Positions 51,820-62,100 are shown, counted from the first letter of the stretch. The stretch: DNA of 64,000 bases from Clostridia bacterium (GCA_017522945.1 JAFWXT010000069.1:1-64000); one strand, 5' to 3'. Numbers and translations are program-made. Notes: a model not told the origin generated them from the letters alone.

Positions 51820-52464
51820 TTACATTAACTGTTTTAGTCTATCCTTTTGTGAAACGTCGCTTAAACGCGCTTCTTTTATGTCTTCCTTCTTTAAGTTAAA
51901 AGTTGCTATCTCCGTAAATTTCTTTAAGGTGAATAATATTTTATAATGCTTAACCCCCGCCGAAACCATTGCGGTAAGCGCACCGATACAGTCGTCAACG
52001 GTATTATAAACAACTTCTTCCGCACGTTTTAAGTGTAAAGTTTTTTTCAAATAAACGTCAACCGTACCTAAAAAAGGTTCTTCAGGATAGGTTTGAGCCG
52101 TTTGTTTTAAAAATTCCTTGTTTTCGCTTGCTAATTTACTAACTGGTGAAAGAGTTATTGTAACAACAACCTTTTCAATATCTTTGCCTGCGTAAGTTTT
52201 GCCTTGTACCGTTACTTCTTTTCCTTTAACAACAATTTGTGGAATGCCAGGTTTTATAGGGTTGTTTCTTAAAGCAGAAGGAATAAGTGCAAACACCATT
52301 ATTAAAAAAACTCCGAATAATATGGCAAACATCATTTGATCTATTGCAACCATAAGTCCTATTACTAAGCCCATACATACCACAAGCATCATCGTTAACA
52401 TAAAAAATTTAGTTCTTTGCGCTCTGTTATAAGCTATATTTGGGTAAAATTTCTTTTCTTGCAT
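51820..52464 (-). CDS. Two-helix membrane protein of unknown function
   Basis: 214 residues; not recognised. After a basic N-terminus, two hydrophobic helices (FFMLTMMLVVCMGLVIGLMV and MMFAILFGVFLIMVFALIP) are followed by about 140 cytoplasmic residues with mixed strands and helices and a basic C-terminus. It lies 27 bases after the PH-like membrane protein and probably shares a transcript with it. Confidence 0.75.
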   Translation of the reverse strand: MQEKKFYPNIAYNRAQRTKFFMLTMMLVVCMGLVIGLMVAIDQMMFAILFGVFLIMVFALIPSALRNNPIKPGIPQIVVKGKEVTVQGKTYAGKDIEKVVVTITLSPVSKLASENKEFLKQTAQTYPEEPFLGTVDVYLKKTLHLKRAEEVVYNTVDDCIGALTAMVSAGVKHYKILFTLKKFTEIATFNLKKEDIKEARLSDVSQKDRLKQLM

Positions 52465-52491
52465 TTTAATATCCTCGTTCGCTAATTATTT

Positions 52492-53235
52492 TTAGTTGTT
52501 TTCCGTTTGATTTTTATCGGCATCTTTCTCTGCGCTGTCGTTTAAAACCTTATCGGCAAATTCTTGTAATACTTGGTCGATTTGTTCGGTAAGATTTTTA
52601 TCACCTTGTTCGTTTGGGTTAAAACCTTCTTGCTTTTCTGGTTGAGTTAAAGGCTGATTATCTTCTTCAACCTTAGTAGGCTCTTGTGGTTGAGCAAATA
52701 CTGGACTATATTCTTCTTCGCTATCGCCCGTTAAAAGCCTTTCTAAACGCTCGCCAAAAGAAGGTGATTCAAGCCCATCGAGCACAATTTTATCTTCGCC
52801 CACGGTTAGATAAACGGTTGATTTTGCAACCTTCATTGCCGTTATTTGCTCAAAAAACACCGAATTTACACTAAGTGTTTTAGCCGAGTTGATTATACAA
52901 ACGCGCCTGTTGGTCAAAAGATACCACTTACCTTCGTTTTTCGCCTTGTTTTGTAAAGTAAACACAAACCAAAAGATAAATGGCACTACGTGTAATACAG
53001 TTAAAGCAATCGCTAAAGGTAATAAAAAATTATTTACCGCCTTTTCTTTCATAACTTCACGCATAGGTATTAGCGCGCCTATAAAAAAGCAATCGCCCGT
53101 TAAACATATTAAGAAAAACAAATAGCAAATCGCCATAGGAATAAAAGCTAATTTGGAGTTTTTTCTTTCCGCTTTACATTCAACCTTTTCGTTTAAAAGT
53201 AAAATTTGGCTCACGTCTAATCTTCTAATTTCCAT
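52492..53235 (-). CDS. Membrane protein with bacterial PH-like domain
   Basis: 247 residues from ATG 53235 (GAGGTG 7-8 bases upstream). Two membrane helices (LAFIPMAICYLFFLICLTGD and LPLAIALTVLHVVPFIFWFV) precede a PH-like strand pattern, WYLLTNRRVCIINSAKTLSV then SVFFEQITAMKVAKSTVYLT. The ~75-residue C-terminal tail is disordered and rich in Glu, Gln and Asn. The function of such PH-like membrane proteins is generally unknown. Confidence 0.75.
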   Translation of the reverse strand: MEIRRLDVSQILLLNEKVECKAERKNSKLAFIPMAICYLFFLICLTGDCFFIGALIPMREVMKEKAVNNFLLPLAIALTVLHVVPFIFWFVFTLQNKAKNEGKWYLLTNRRVCIINSAKTLSVNSVFFEQITAMKVAKSTVYLTVGEDKIVLDGLESPSFGERLERLLTGDSEEEYSPVFAQPQEPTKVEEDNQPLTQPEKQEGFNPNEQGDKNLTEQIDQVLQEFADKVLNDSAEKDADKNQTENN

Positions 53236-53353
53236 AATAAAACACCTCAAAAAATTGTATTTTCGCTCCGTAAAACTTGGCTATGTTATAAACAACTGTT
53301 AATTTTAAGTTCGCCATAACAATACCTAAGCTTTAAGGCTTTTTCTTTCGCTT

Positions 53354-54046
53354 TTATGCGATTATATCCTTTATAACCTCGCCCGCTATCGTTAACCCAG
53401 CTATTGCTGGAACGTAGGATATACTTGCGGGCGTTCTTTTACTTTCGCCGTTTTCTGCGCTTTTCACTACTGGGATTTCAAGCGAATAAACGCATTTAAG
53501 CGAAGTAATATTTCTCTTTTTAAGTTCGTGGCGCATAACCTTTGCAAGAGGACAGTTGGTGGTTTTAAAAATATCCCCAACTAAAAACTGCGAGTTTAAT
53601 TTATTCCCCGTTCCCATACAGCTTATAACCTTAACGTTTGCACTTTTTGCACATTCGATAAGTTTTATCTTTGAAGTTACCGTATCTATGCAATCAACCA
53701 CGTAGTCGTATGATGAAAAATCAAAATCTGTGGCAGTTTGCTCACTAAAAAAGCAATCTTTAGCAAAAACTTGTATGTTTGCATTTATATCGTTAATTCT
53801 TTGGGTTGCAACTTCAACCTTTTTAATACCAATCGTCGAGCTTAAAGCGTATAACTGACGGTTGATATTATGCTCGCAAACAACGTCATTATCGCAAATT
53901 ACAAGTTTGCCAACACCCGCGCGGGCAAGCGCTTCAACCGTATATGAACCAACTCCGCCAAGCCCAAAAACCGCCACCGTAGCGTTTTGTAACTTTTTAC
54001 AGTTTTCTTCACCTATAAGGCTTTTTTGTCTTGCTAAAATATCCAT
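53354..54046 (-). CDS. tcdA: tRNA threonylcarbamoyladenosine dehydratase (ThiF/CsdL family)
   Basis: E1-like enzyme that cyclises t6A37 in ANN-decoding tRNAs using ATP. 230 residues with RQKSLIGEENCKKLQ, the Rossmann loop VFGLGGVGSYTVEALARAG, DNDVVCEHNINRQLYAL and YDYVVDCIDTVTSKI, all typical of TcdA. The stop of recF and this start overlap (TAATG), so it is translationally coupled to recF. Cytosolic. Confidence 0.92.
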   Translation of the reverse strand: MDILARQKSLIGEENCKKLQNATVAVFGLGGVGSYTVEALARAGVGKLVICDNDVVCEHNINRQLYALSSTIGIKKVEVATQRINDINANIQVFAKDCFFSEQTATDFDFSSYDYVVDCIDTVTSKIKLIECAKSANVKVISCMGTGNKLNSQFLVGDIFKTTNCPLAKVMRHELKKRNITSLKCVYSLEIPVVKSAENGESKRTPASISYVPAIAGLTIAGEVIKDIIA

Positions 54047-55137
54047 TATTCGCCCCTCACTATTGTGCCGTTATCAATATGAAAACGTGAAGCGTTTTCG
54101 CAAGGTAAAACATCGGCGTCGGTACACGTTATTATAGTTTGAACGCCTTGCAACATAGAAAGTAAGTTGCTTCTACGCAAACCGTCAAGCTCACTCATAG
54201 CATCATCTAAAATAAATACCGGATATTCGCCAAAGTGCATGTTAAAAATTTCAAGTTCGCCTATTTTTAAAGAGAGAGCCGCCGTTCTTTGTTGCCCTTG
54301 CGAGCCGTAAATACGCGCGTCGGTTTTGTTAATTTTAATTTTAATATCGTCGCGGTGAGGACCAACCGAAGTATATCCAAGCTCTATATCCTTTTCCATT
54401 CTTTCAAATAAGCTTTGCTTTAAACTTTGTTTTATCTCGCTTTCATCACCCAAAAACTTATAATCGTAAGAAATTTCAAGGTCTTCAGCACCATTTGTGA
54501 TTATAGAATGTGCTTTTTTACAAAGTGGTTTTAACTTATCGATAAAATCATTGCGCGCACTAATAATGGTAATCGCGATTTGAGCGAGTTGTTCGTCCCA
54601 AACCGGCAAAGTTTCAAATATTAAGTCTCTATCGGGATCTTTTAAAAGATTATTTCTTTGAGTTAGTATTTTTTTATAGGTTTGCAATGCGTAAAAATAT
54701 TTACGATTCATTTGCGAAAGAGCAATATCTAAAAATCTGCGCCTATCTTCGGGGCTTTCTTGAACGAGCTTTAATTGCTTAGGGTCAAACATTACGGCGT
54801 TGATATTACCTATAAGCTCGCCTGTTTTTTGTACCGGCATACCGTTGACCGTAATTTTTTTACCCGATTGTAAAAATTCGATAGAGGTAGAAAGGTTGCC
54901 CATAATCTTACTTTGCGCCGTAGCGGTTATTACCGCGCTTTGAGCATTGTGGTTAATAACCTGCTTTTCACGAGTAACGCGTGGAGAATATCCTGTGCAC
55001 AAATAAAATATTGCTTCGGCAACGTTTGTTTTTCCTTGTGCATTTGCACCGTAAACTATATTTATACCGGGCGAAAAGTCAAAATTTTCAACCAAATAAT
55101 TGCGGTAATTTTGTAAAGTAAGTTTAGATATATACAT
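54046..55137 (-). CDS. recF: DNA replication and repair protein RecF
   Basis: 363-residue SMC-like ATPase that helps load RecA at gaps. Walker A NIVYGANAQGKTNVAEAIFY, the RecF signature YGSQGQQRTAALSLKIGE and Walker B YPVFILDDAMSELD are present. Start ATG 55137, with TTG immediately before it as an alternative. It is transcribed away from dnaA across a 410-base gap. dnaN, which usually lies between dnaA and recF in Firmicutes, is not here. Confidence 0.95.
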   Translation of the reverse strand: MYISKLTLQNYRNYLVENFDFSPGINIVYGANAQGKTNVAEAIFYLCTGYSPRVTREKQVINHNAQSAVITATAQSKIMGNLSTSIEFLQSGKKITVNGMPVQKTGELIGNINAVMFDPKQLKLVQESPEDRRRFLDIALSQMNRKYFYALQTYKKILTQRNNLLKDPDRDLIFETLPVWDEQLAQIAITIISARNDFIDKLKPLCKKAHSIITNGAEDLEISYDYKFLGDESEIKQSLKQSLFERMEKDIELGYTSVGPHRDDIKIKINKTDARIYGSQGQQRTAALSLKIGELEIFNMHFGEYPVFILDDAMSELDGLRRSNLLSMLQGVQTIITCTDADVLPCENASRFHIDNGTIVRGE

Positions 55138-55312
55138 CAATCACACCTAAAAATTGATTTTGCGTTCATCACTTGTAATAGTTGAACTGTTGATTTATAA
55201 CGCTAACCTTGTATTCGTTAAACGCCGTGATTAAAAAACAAGGATTAGCGATAGTAAAAGTAAGCACAAAAATCAATAAAGTAAAAAATTAAAAAAGATT
55301 GTCATAATCTTC

Positions 55313-55341
55313 TTGCTTTTTGCAGAAAAATTTTATATAAT
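55313..55341 (+). promoter_or_regulatory. Upstream promoter toward dnaA
   Basis: TTGCTT (55313-55318), 17 bases, TATAAT (55336-55341). Confidence 0.6.
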
Positions 55342-55358
55342 AGAAAAAAAGCACTTAA

Positions 55359-55390
55359 ATCGCCCTGCTATCTTGTAGGGGGGCGTTTTA
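55359..55390 (+). terminator. Hairpin with T-run in the dnaA leader (possible attenuator)
   Basis: CGCCC (55361-55365) and GGGCG (55381-55385) with inner pairing, followed by TTTTATTTA. It lies about 20 bases past the upstream promoter and 160 bases before the dnaA start. Confidence 0.55.
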
Positions 55391-55405
55391 TTTACCCCTT
55401 AAAAA

Positions 55406-55435
55406 TTGTGGATAACTTTTCTAACAGGGTAAAAT
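55406..55435 (+). promoter_or_regulatory. Second dnaA promoter overlapping a DnaA box
   Basis: TTGTGG (55406-55411), 18 bases and TAAAAT (55430-55435). The DnaA box TGTGGATAA (55407-55415) covers the -35 box, which would allow autorepression by DnaA. Confidence 0.5.
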
Positions 55436-55547
55436 TATTAACTAGTAGATTATACTACATTTACAGTTTATATTTTATATTATATAATTTTAAAGCAAAT
55501 AAGTCAATCTTTAAATTGGGTTTTTTGCGTTTGCAAAGGAGTAAAGA

Positions 55548-56888
55548 ATGGAAAATTATCAATTATTGTGGAATAACGCTCTTGAAGTATTGCGTACAAC
55601 CACCAGCTCAATCGCTTATACCACCTATATATTAAAAATCACACCAGTTGATTTAGAAGGAAGAAAGTTAGTTTTAAACGTACCATCCGAACTTTTTGCA
55701 AAGGAAATTTCTACAAGATTACTCGACAAAATTTTGCAAGCGCTTAAAACTGCTGAAACAGGTGTAACTTCAGTTAAAATTACCGTTGGTAATTCTACCG
55801 TTGATTATTTGCATAAAGATGACGAAAACGAGCCTTTACTTGAAAGCTCGATGGAAATCAACCCTAAATACACCTTTGATTCTTTTGTAGTTGGCTCTTC
55901 TAATAAGTTTTTATACTCGGCGGCAAAGGCTGTAGCCGAAGACCCGGGCAACAACTACAACCCACTTTTCATTTACGGTGGAACGGGGCTTGGTAAAACT
56001 CACATTATGCACGCTATTGCAAACCACGTAAAGAGCATAAACAAAACCGCAAACGTTTTATACGCTACCTGCGAAAAATTTACAAACGACCTTATAACTA
56101 TAATCCGCCAAGGTAAGGGCTCGGCTTCAGGCACTCAAGAATTCCGCAATAGATACAGAAACGTTGACGTTTTAATTATCGATGACGTTCAGTTTTTAGC
56201 AAACAAGGAAGCAACTCAAGAAGAATTTTTCCACACCTTTAACGAGCTTTACGGTCAAGATAAACAAATTATTTTATCGGCAGACTGTCACCCACGCGAA
56301 ATCGCTACCCTTTCAGAAAGATTAAAAACACGCTTTGAAGGCGGTTTAATGGCTCAAGTTGTTTCGCCTGATATTGAAACTAAAATTGCTATTGTTCAAC
56401 GCAAAGCCGAAGAACGTAAATACATAATCAGCACCGAAGTTGCAACCTATCTTGCTGAAAACGGCTCAAACGATATCCGTTCGCTCGAGGGTTTACTTAA
56501 CAAAGTAATTTTTGCTTCGCTACTTCACGAAGCACCTATCACTATTGGTCTTGCAATGGAAGCTATTAAACAATCGGTTTCTAACGAAAACAAAGAAGTT
56601 ATGACTACTACGAATATTATAAACACCGTTTGTTCATTCTATAACGTATCTAAAAACGACCTACTCGGCAAGAAAAAGAATAAAGAACTTGTTGAACCAC
56701 GCCAAATTTGTACTTATCTTATAACTGAACTTATGTCTATTCCGCTAGTTACGATAGGTCAAGCAATGGGTGGCAGAGATCACACTACGGTAATTCACGC
56801 TCGCAATAAAATTACCGAGCTTATAAAAACTAATCCAAGAATAGCAACCGAAGTAAACGATTTGAAAAATTTAATTTTGAAAAAATAA
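55548..56888 (+). CDS. dnaA: Chromosomal replication initiator DnaA
   Basis: 446-residue AAA+ initiator. Domain I (LLWNNALEVLRTTTSS) and a short domain II precede Walker A LFIYGGTGLGKTHIMHAIAN, Walker B VLIIDDVQFLANKEATQEEF, and sensor 2/arginine parts. The DNA-binding domain IV ends with GQAMGGRDHTTVIHARNKI, the DnaA signature. AAGGAG sits 6 bases before the ATG. Leads a plus-strand block with mnmG. Confidence 0.98.
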   Translation: MENYQLLWNNALEVLRTTTSSIAYTTYILKITPVDLEGRKLVLNVPSELFAKEISTRLLDKILQALKTAETGVTSVKITVGNSTVDYLHKDDENEPLLESSMEINPKYTFDSFVVGSSNKFLYSAAKAVAEDPGNNYNPLFIYGGTGLGKTHIMHAIANHVKSINKTANVLYATCEKFTNDLITIIRQGKGSASGTQEFRNRYRNVDVLIIDDVQFLANKEATQEEFFHTFNELYGQDKQIILSADCHPREIATLSERLKTRFEGGLMAQVVSPDIETKIAIVQRKAEERKYIISTEVATYLAENGSNDIRSLEGLLNKVIFASLLHEAPITIGLAMEAIKQSVSNENKEVMTTTNIINTVCSFYNVSKNDLLGKKKNKELVEPRQICTYLITELMSIPLVTIGQAMGGRDHTTVIHARNKITELIKTNPRIATEVNDLKNLILKK

Positions 56889-56911
56889 TTACTTGCTCAC
56901 AAAAAAAAGTT

Positions 56912-56940
56912 GATATATCACAAACAATGGTTGATTGTAG
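56912..56940. repeat. Copy of the CAATGGTTGATT interspersed motif
   Basis: GATATATCACAAACAATGG followed by TTGATT, close to the copy at 17233-17256 (GATGTAACAAGCAATGG then TTGATT). Confidence 0.6.
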
Positions 56941-56993
56941 ACCTTTTTATGTGACAATGCTAAAATAATTAGCGCAAGGGGCGCAAATAATTT

Positions 56994-58853
56994 ATGACAA
57001 CTACTTTTATTAAGGGCGAATACGACGCAGTCGTTGTAGGCGCAGGCCACGCGGGATGCGAAGCCGGTTTAGCGCTTGCTCGAATGGGCTTTAAAACCGC
57101 CCTTTTAACTTTAAATTTAGATAGTATTGCTTTTATGGCGTGCAATCCCTCAATCGGTGGCACGGCAAAGGGGCATTTGGTTCGCGAAATCGACGCGTTA
57201 GGCGGTGAAATGGGTAAGGTGGCGGATAAAACCATGCTTCAAATTCGTATGCTTAACCGCGGTAAAGGGGCAGCCGTTCATTCGTTGCGCTCGCAAACGG
57301 ATAAAAATTACTATCACCGTGAAATGAAAAGGGTGCTTGAAAACACCGAAAACTTAAAAATTTTGCAATGCGAAGTAAGCGAGGTTTTAACCGAAAACAA
57401 TCAAGTTATAGGTGTAAAAACAACTTACGAAAGTGTAATTCACGCCAAAAGTGTAATTCTATGTACAGGCGTTTATCTTAATAGCTTAGTACTTGCAGGC
57501 GAATGGGCGCAAAACGCAGGCCCTAACGGATTTGCACCTGCAAACGCTTTAACCAAAAACCTTATCGACCTTGGCTTTACTATTCGCCGATTTAAAACTG
57601 GCACACCTGCAAGAATTGACGGTAGAACAATAGACTATTCGCGCTGTGAAATTCAAGAAGGCGAACAAAACGTTTATCCCTTTTCATTTTTAACCGACCG
57701 CGTTCCAGAAAAGCAAGTTCCTTGCTATTTAACTTATACAAACACTAAAACGCACGATATAATTCGCGCAAATATGCACCGTTCACCACTTTATAACGGT
57801 GTAATCGTGGGAACTGGCCCAAGATACTGCCCTTCAATCGAAACCAAGGTTGAACGTTTTGCCGACAAGGAACGCCATCAAATATTTTTAGAGCCCGAAG
57901 GTAGCGACACTAACGAAGTTTATGTACAAGGTATGTCCACCTCTTTACCGCAAGACGTGCAAGAACAAATGTACCACACTATTCCGGGGCTTGAAAACTG
58001 CGAGATAGTACGCTATGCATACGCTATTGAATACGATTGCATTAACGGATTAGATCTTCTTCCAACATTAGAATATAAAAAAATAAGTGGGCTTTACTGT
58101 GCGGGTCAGCTTAACGGCACAAGCGGTTATGAAGAAGCCGGTGCACAAGGGCTTATAGCAGGTATTAACGCCGCTCTTAAAATGAGCGGAAAAGATCCAC
58201 TAATTTTGCGTCGCGACCAAGCGTATATAGGCGTTTTAATTGACGATTTGGTTACAAAGGGAACGGACGAGCCTTATAGAATTATGACCTCACGCGCCGA
58301 ACACCGCATCTTTTTACGACAAGATAACGCCGACTTTAGATTAACCGAAATAGGCAGAGAAGTTGGGCTTGTTGATGACAATAGATACCAAGTATTTACT
58401 TCTAAAAAACAAGAAAAACAAAAGCTTTTTGAAGAACTTACTATTTCACACCCGGCCAAAGAAGTTGCACAAATAGTTTTAGAGCACGGTGGAAATTATC
58501 CACAAAACGGTCTTTCTTATAAGGATTTAATAACAAGAAATATTCCTATTAGAACTATTCGCGAGCACTTTAACGCCTTTGAAGGAATAAGCGAAGATTT
58601 GCTTGATTGCGCCGAAACCGAAATTAGATATAGCGGTTATTTGGAAAAGGCTAATCGCGAAATAGAAAAAACTAAAAAGCTTGAAGAAAAACGCTTACCA
58701 AAAGATATCGACTACTTTAAAATTGAAGGTTTACGCCTTGAAGCAAGGCAAAAACTACACGAAGTTCGTCCACTAAACCTTGGTCAAGCAGGCAGAATTT
58801 ACGGTGTTAACCCCGCCGACATAGCAGTTTTAATGGTGTATTTGAAAAAGTAA
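56994..58853 (+). CDS. mnmG: tRNA uridine-5-carboxymethylaminomethyl modification enzyme MnmG (GidA)
   Basis: FAD-dependent subunit that, with MnmE, installs the cmnm5 group at wobble U34 of several tRNAs. 619 residues. FAD site VVVGAGHAGCEAGLALARMG, then NPSIGGTAKGHLVREIDALG, and later RFKTGTPARIDGRTI and GQLNGTSGYEEAGAQGL; the C-terminal helical domain binds MnmE. Location next to dnaA agrees with the frequent origin-side position of gidA. A GGGG run lies 12 bases before the ATG, somewhat far. No mnmE gene lies in the window. Confidence 0.96.
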   Translation: MTTTFIKGEYDAVVVGAGHAGCEAGLALARMGFKTALLTLNLDSIAFMACNPSIGGTAKGHLVREIDALGGEMGKVADKTMLQIRMLNRGKGAAVHSLRSQTDKNYYHREMKRVLENTENLKILQCEVSEVLTENNQVIGVKTTYESVIHAKSVILCTGVYLNSLVLAGEWAQNAGPNGFAPANALTKNLIDLGFTIRRFKTGTPARIDGRTIDYSRCEIQEGEQNVYPFSFLTDRVPEKQVPCYLTYTNTKTHDIIRANMHRSPLYNGVIVGTGPRYCPSIETKVERFADKERHQIFLEPEGSDTNEVYVQGMSTSLPQDVQEQMYHTIPGLENCEIVRYAYAIEYDCINGLDLLPTLEYKKISGLYCAGQLNGTSGYEEAGAQGLIAGINAALKMSGKDPLILRRDQAYIGVLIDDLVTKGTDEPYRIMTSRAEHRIFLRQDNADFRLTEIGREVGLVDDNRYQVFTSKKQEKQKLFEELTISHPAKEVAQIVLEHGGNYPQNGLSYKDLITRNIPIRTIREHFNAFEGISEDLLDCAETEIRYSGYLEKANREIEKTKKLEEKRLPKDIDYFKIEGLRLEARQKLHEVRPLNLGQAGRIYGVNPADIAVLMVYLKK

Positions 58854-58877
58854 TTAATTAAAAACTTATAAACAATA

Positions 58878-58912
58878 AAAGCGTACGAGAAAAATTTTCG
58901 TACGCTTTTTTT
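58878..58912 (+). terminator. Terminator of the dnaA-mnmG block
   Basis: AAAGCGTACGA and TCGTACGCTTT arms around a 9-base loop, then TTTTT. 25 bases past the mnmG stop. Confidence 0.88.
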
Positions 58913-58998
58913 ATGCCCTAAAAATGCTATCAAAGCAAACAATTTTAATTTTTTTTAAATTTTTTTAAACAAACGTTCAAAAGTATGTCACTATCCTA

Positions 58999-59026
58999 TT
59001 GCTTTTTAAAAAATTTGCGGTATAAT
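58999..59026 (+). promoter_or_regulatory. Promoter upstream of the RHS gene
   Basis: TTGCTT (58999-59004), 16 bases, TATAAT (59021-59026). Confidence 0.6.
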
Positions 59027-59054
59027 GGTTATGTAAAACGTGGCCGCGTGTTAT

Positions 59055-59099
59055 AACCTTTTGCAAAGTTGTTATCCCTTCTTTGCTTAAGGTTTTTTT
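59055..59099 (+). terminator. Leader terminator between promoter and RHS gene
   Basis: AACCTTTTGCAAAG (59055-59068) pairs with CTTTGCTTAAGGTT (59081-59094) with two mismatches around 12 bases, then TTTTTTT. It lies between the promoter and the ORF, so transcription probably ends early unless it is relieved. Confidence 0.75.
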
Positions 59100-59163
59100 A
59101 TACCTTTGCTTTGATAAAAGTAACTATAGGGATTAAAAAATATATATTAATGGAGAAAATTAT

Positions 59164-62100
59164 ATGATAAACAAATTTGAAGGTGGCTTATTACAAGAAT
59201 GCCTTGCCATTATCGACGGCGAAGTTAACTTTGGTGACGGTACTGACAGCGAAACTCTTTTACCAAGCCATTATTATGATAATAAAGAAAATTATATTAC
59301 AAACACGTGTGGCGTGAAAAACCAACAACAAGTAAGTTTACAAACTGGCTTATTAAAGGTAACACACCACCTACACCAAGGCTCAGGCAGTAGATTGCCT
59401 TTTAGCCTATCACTAAGTTACAACCCAGAATTTTGCACCCGTGATTACTTGTGGGATTACAAAAATATTATGCCCGCTAAGGGGTGGAAATTCAACTACC
59501 AACAAGCAATACGTTTAAATGACGAATATGCTTACTATTACGATGGAGATTTTAACGTACACAAATTAACCAAACTTGGCAATAAGTATTACGAAAGTGG
59601 TAAAAAAACAGGTTTAATTTTAACCGTAATTCGTAGCGATAATGCTATAACAAGTTATCAACTAACCGACGGAAGCAACACAAAACTACACTTTAACGAA
59701 CACGGCAACCTAAGCAGTATTACAAAAACAATATCAAACACTACTATTACTACAACTTTAGAATATAATAGTAACCACAAGCTAACCAAGGTAACCGACG
59801 GTTTAGGTAAAGAATATACTTTTACTTACACAACTACCGGTATTATCGTTAAAGACCAAGCGCAAGAAACTATTTGTTCGCTAAGTATAAGTAATAAATA
59901 TTTACAGTCAATTTCGGGGATTGATAACTCAAACCAATACACTTTAACTTATTTAAACGAGCGTATTGAAACTATTATCGACCAATTAAGGCAAGTTAAA
60001 AGCGCTATTTTATACGATGATCTTTATAGAGTTAATAAAATTACTAATTATACTTTTACAGTAAACGATGATGATAGTATTGCTGAGCAAACGTTAAATA
60101 TTGCACAGTTAAGCTATGGCAACAAAAAAACAATAATTACACAAAAACAAAGTGAAAGCGTAGATGAAGAAGGCACCTCTGCCTATTACTACTTTGCAGA
60201 AAACGGCGAATTGATTTACGTTAGCGATAAGCAAGAAGACTCGCTTGAAAACGCTACTTTTGAAAACTCAAAAGCGTTTAAAGCAAGCGATGTTTATGCA
60301 GACTTAAAAGAAGAAAACGGCATTACTACAACACAAGAAGAATATGAAGTAATATCGTTAGATACAGGAGGAACTTCTCATTCTCAAGCGCTTGGCGAAA
60401 GCACACCACAAACTTGGTATGAAACCGAAGACGTAAACTTTGATATTCAGTACACTGCTAGCGAAAACACAACAACACTTTCAAACGTTAAATTTACTCT
60501 TGCCGATTATAACCAAACTATGCTTAGTAAGTTTAAAAACTCAACCGGTTTTAACCTTTGGTATAACGACGGTGAAAATTTAATTACTGGTTGTTCTAAC
60601 CTTTTAATTAAAGTAACTGGCGCAACTGAGTTTACTGCACTAGACCAAATTAAGTATGCTACGCTCACTATACAAGATAATTTAAAAAACTTTTCGTATA
60701 TTTCAAACGTTACAAGTTCACGCCTAACCATAAGCGATTACTTGCACGTTACTATTGATGAAAATCAAGAAGATTATAGAGTTGCTAAAAGCGTATATAA
60801 TACCGACCTTCAATTACTAAACGAAACCAACTATCAAGGTATTAAAAATACCTACACTTATGGCATTTATGGCGATTGCTTAAAAATAGAAACCAATAAA
60901 GAAGGAAGCACCGACGTAAGCACTAAACTTATTAGCGAAATGGCTTATACCGATGGTAAAATGACTAGAGAAACAGGTTATTACAATCTAGAACGCCCAA
61001 CAGTTAACTACGAGTATGATAAATATGGTAATCTAACGAAAGTAACCGATGCTAAGGGGAATGCATATAATTATGCTTTTTTAACTGATGGTGAAACTTT
61101 AAATTCCGTTTTTGCAGGTGGGCTTTATAACGAGATGCTATACAATCAAGGGTGTATTCAAAATATTTATACGGCAGGACCAACGCAAGATTTATCACAA
61201 GAACGCTATACTTTTAATTATAACGATAAAAGAGAGTTAGAAAGTGTTAGACCTAGTAATATACCCGCAGATAACACAACCTTGCTTAAAGTGCCAGCAA
61301 TTTTTAAATCACAACCAAAAATTGAGCCAAATAGTGTTATTACAGAAGATATAGACGAAATTTATGCTATAGAAAAACACTACGATAATTGTTCGCGTTT
61401 GAGAAAGATAATTAAAGTATGTAAGAGTAACCATGATTACGACACCCCACTTATGTACTACTATTATTGGGATGATGGAGGTTTTGACAAAGGAATATTC
61501 AATAATCCAAACATAACTGAAGAAAAAATAATCGATATTTTATTACTTAAAAATTGTACTGTTGATCCGCTAGATTCACGCATAACCGCAACAAAGAAAG
61601 CAAAATTGCGAGTTATAGTTGACAAAACTGACATTAATAATTATAATAGTTATGGTGCTCTTTATGTAAATGGTGAACTAAAAAAGATTATATATCCTGA
61701 TTTAATTTTTGAATCATCTATTGAAGAGCGTGACTGTATTGGCAGACCAACTTCAACAAAGATTGCTCGCCTTGATGATGACCCCGTGTTAACAGTTACT
61801 AATAACGTAGAATATAGTGATTATTTTAGCAATAAAATTAAAAGTGAAAGCGCTGTTATCTATGATACATACAATGAAAACACCACAACAACAGTTAACA
61901 CTACTTACACCTACGATGGTATTAATAGAGCAACCGAAGTTACAGTTTCAAGTGGTGGAATTGATAGAAGAACTGAGTATTCGTTTGCACCTGCCAAAAA
62001 GTTAAACAAACTTCCATCATTAGATGGACCGGTTAGTTTACAACCAGGTGGCACTACTTCAACAACTTCAGTCGTAGGCTCTACAAACCTTATTAGCCAA

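Larger units (their letters stand above)
55138..55547. other. Probable origin-side intergenic region between recF and dnaA
   Basis: AT-rich 410 bases flanked by divergent recF and dnaA. It contains one perfect DnaA box (55407-55415), an AAGATTGTCATAATCTT near-palindrome (55295-55311), a promoter and hairpin pair, and a very AT-rich run (about 55430-55505) suited to unwinding. Gene direction flips here for the whole window. Confidence 0.5.
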
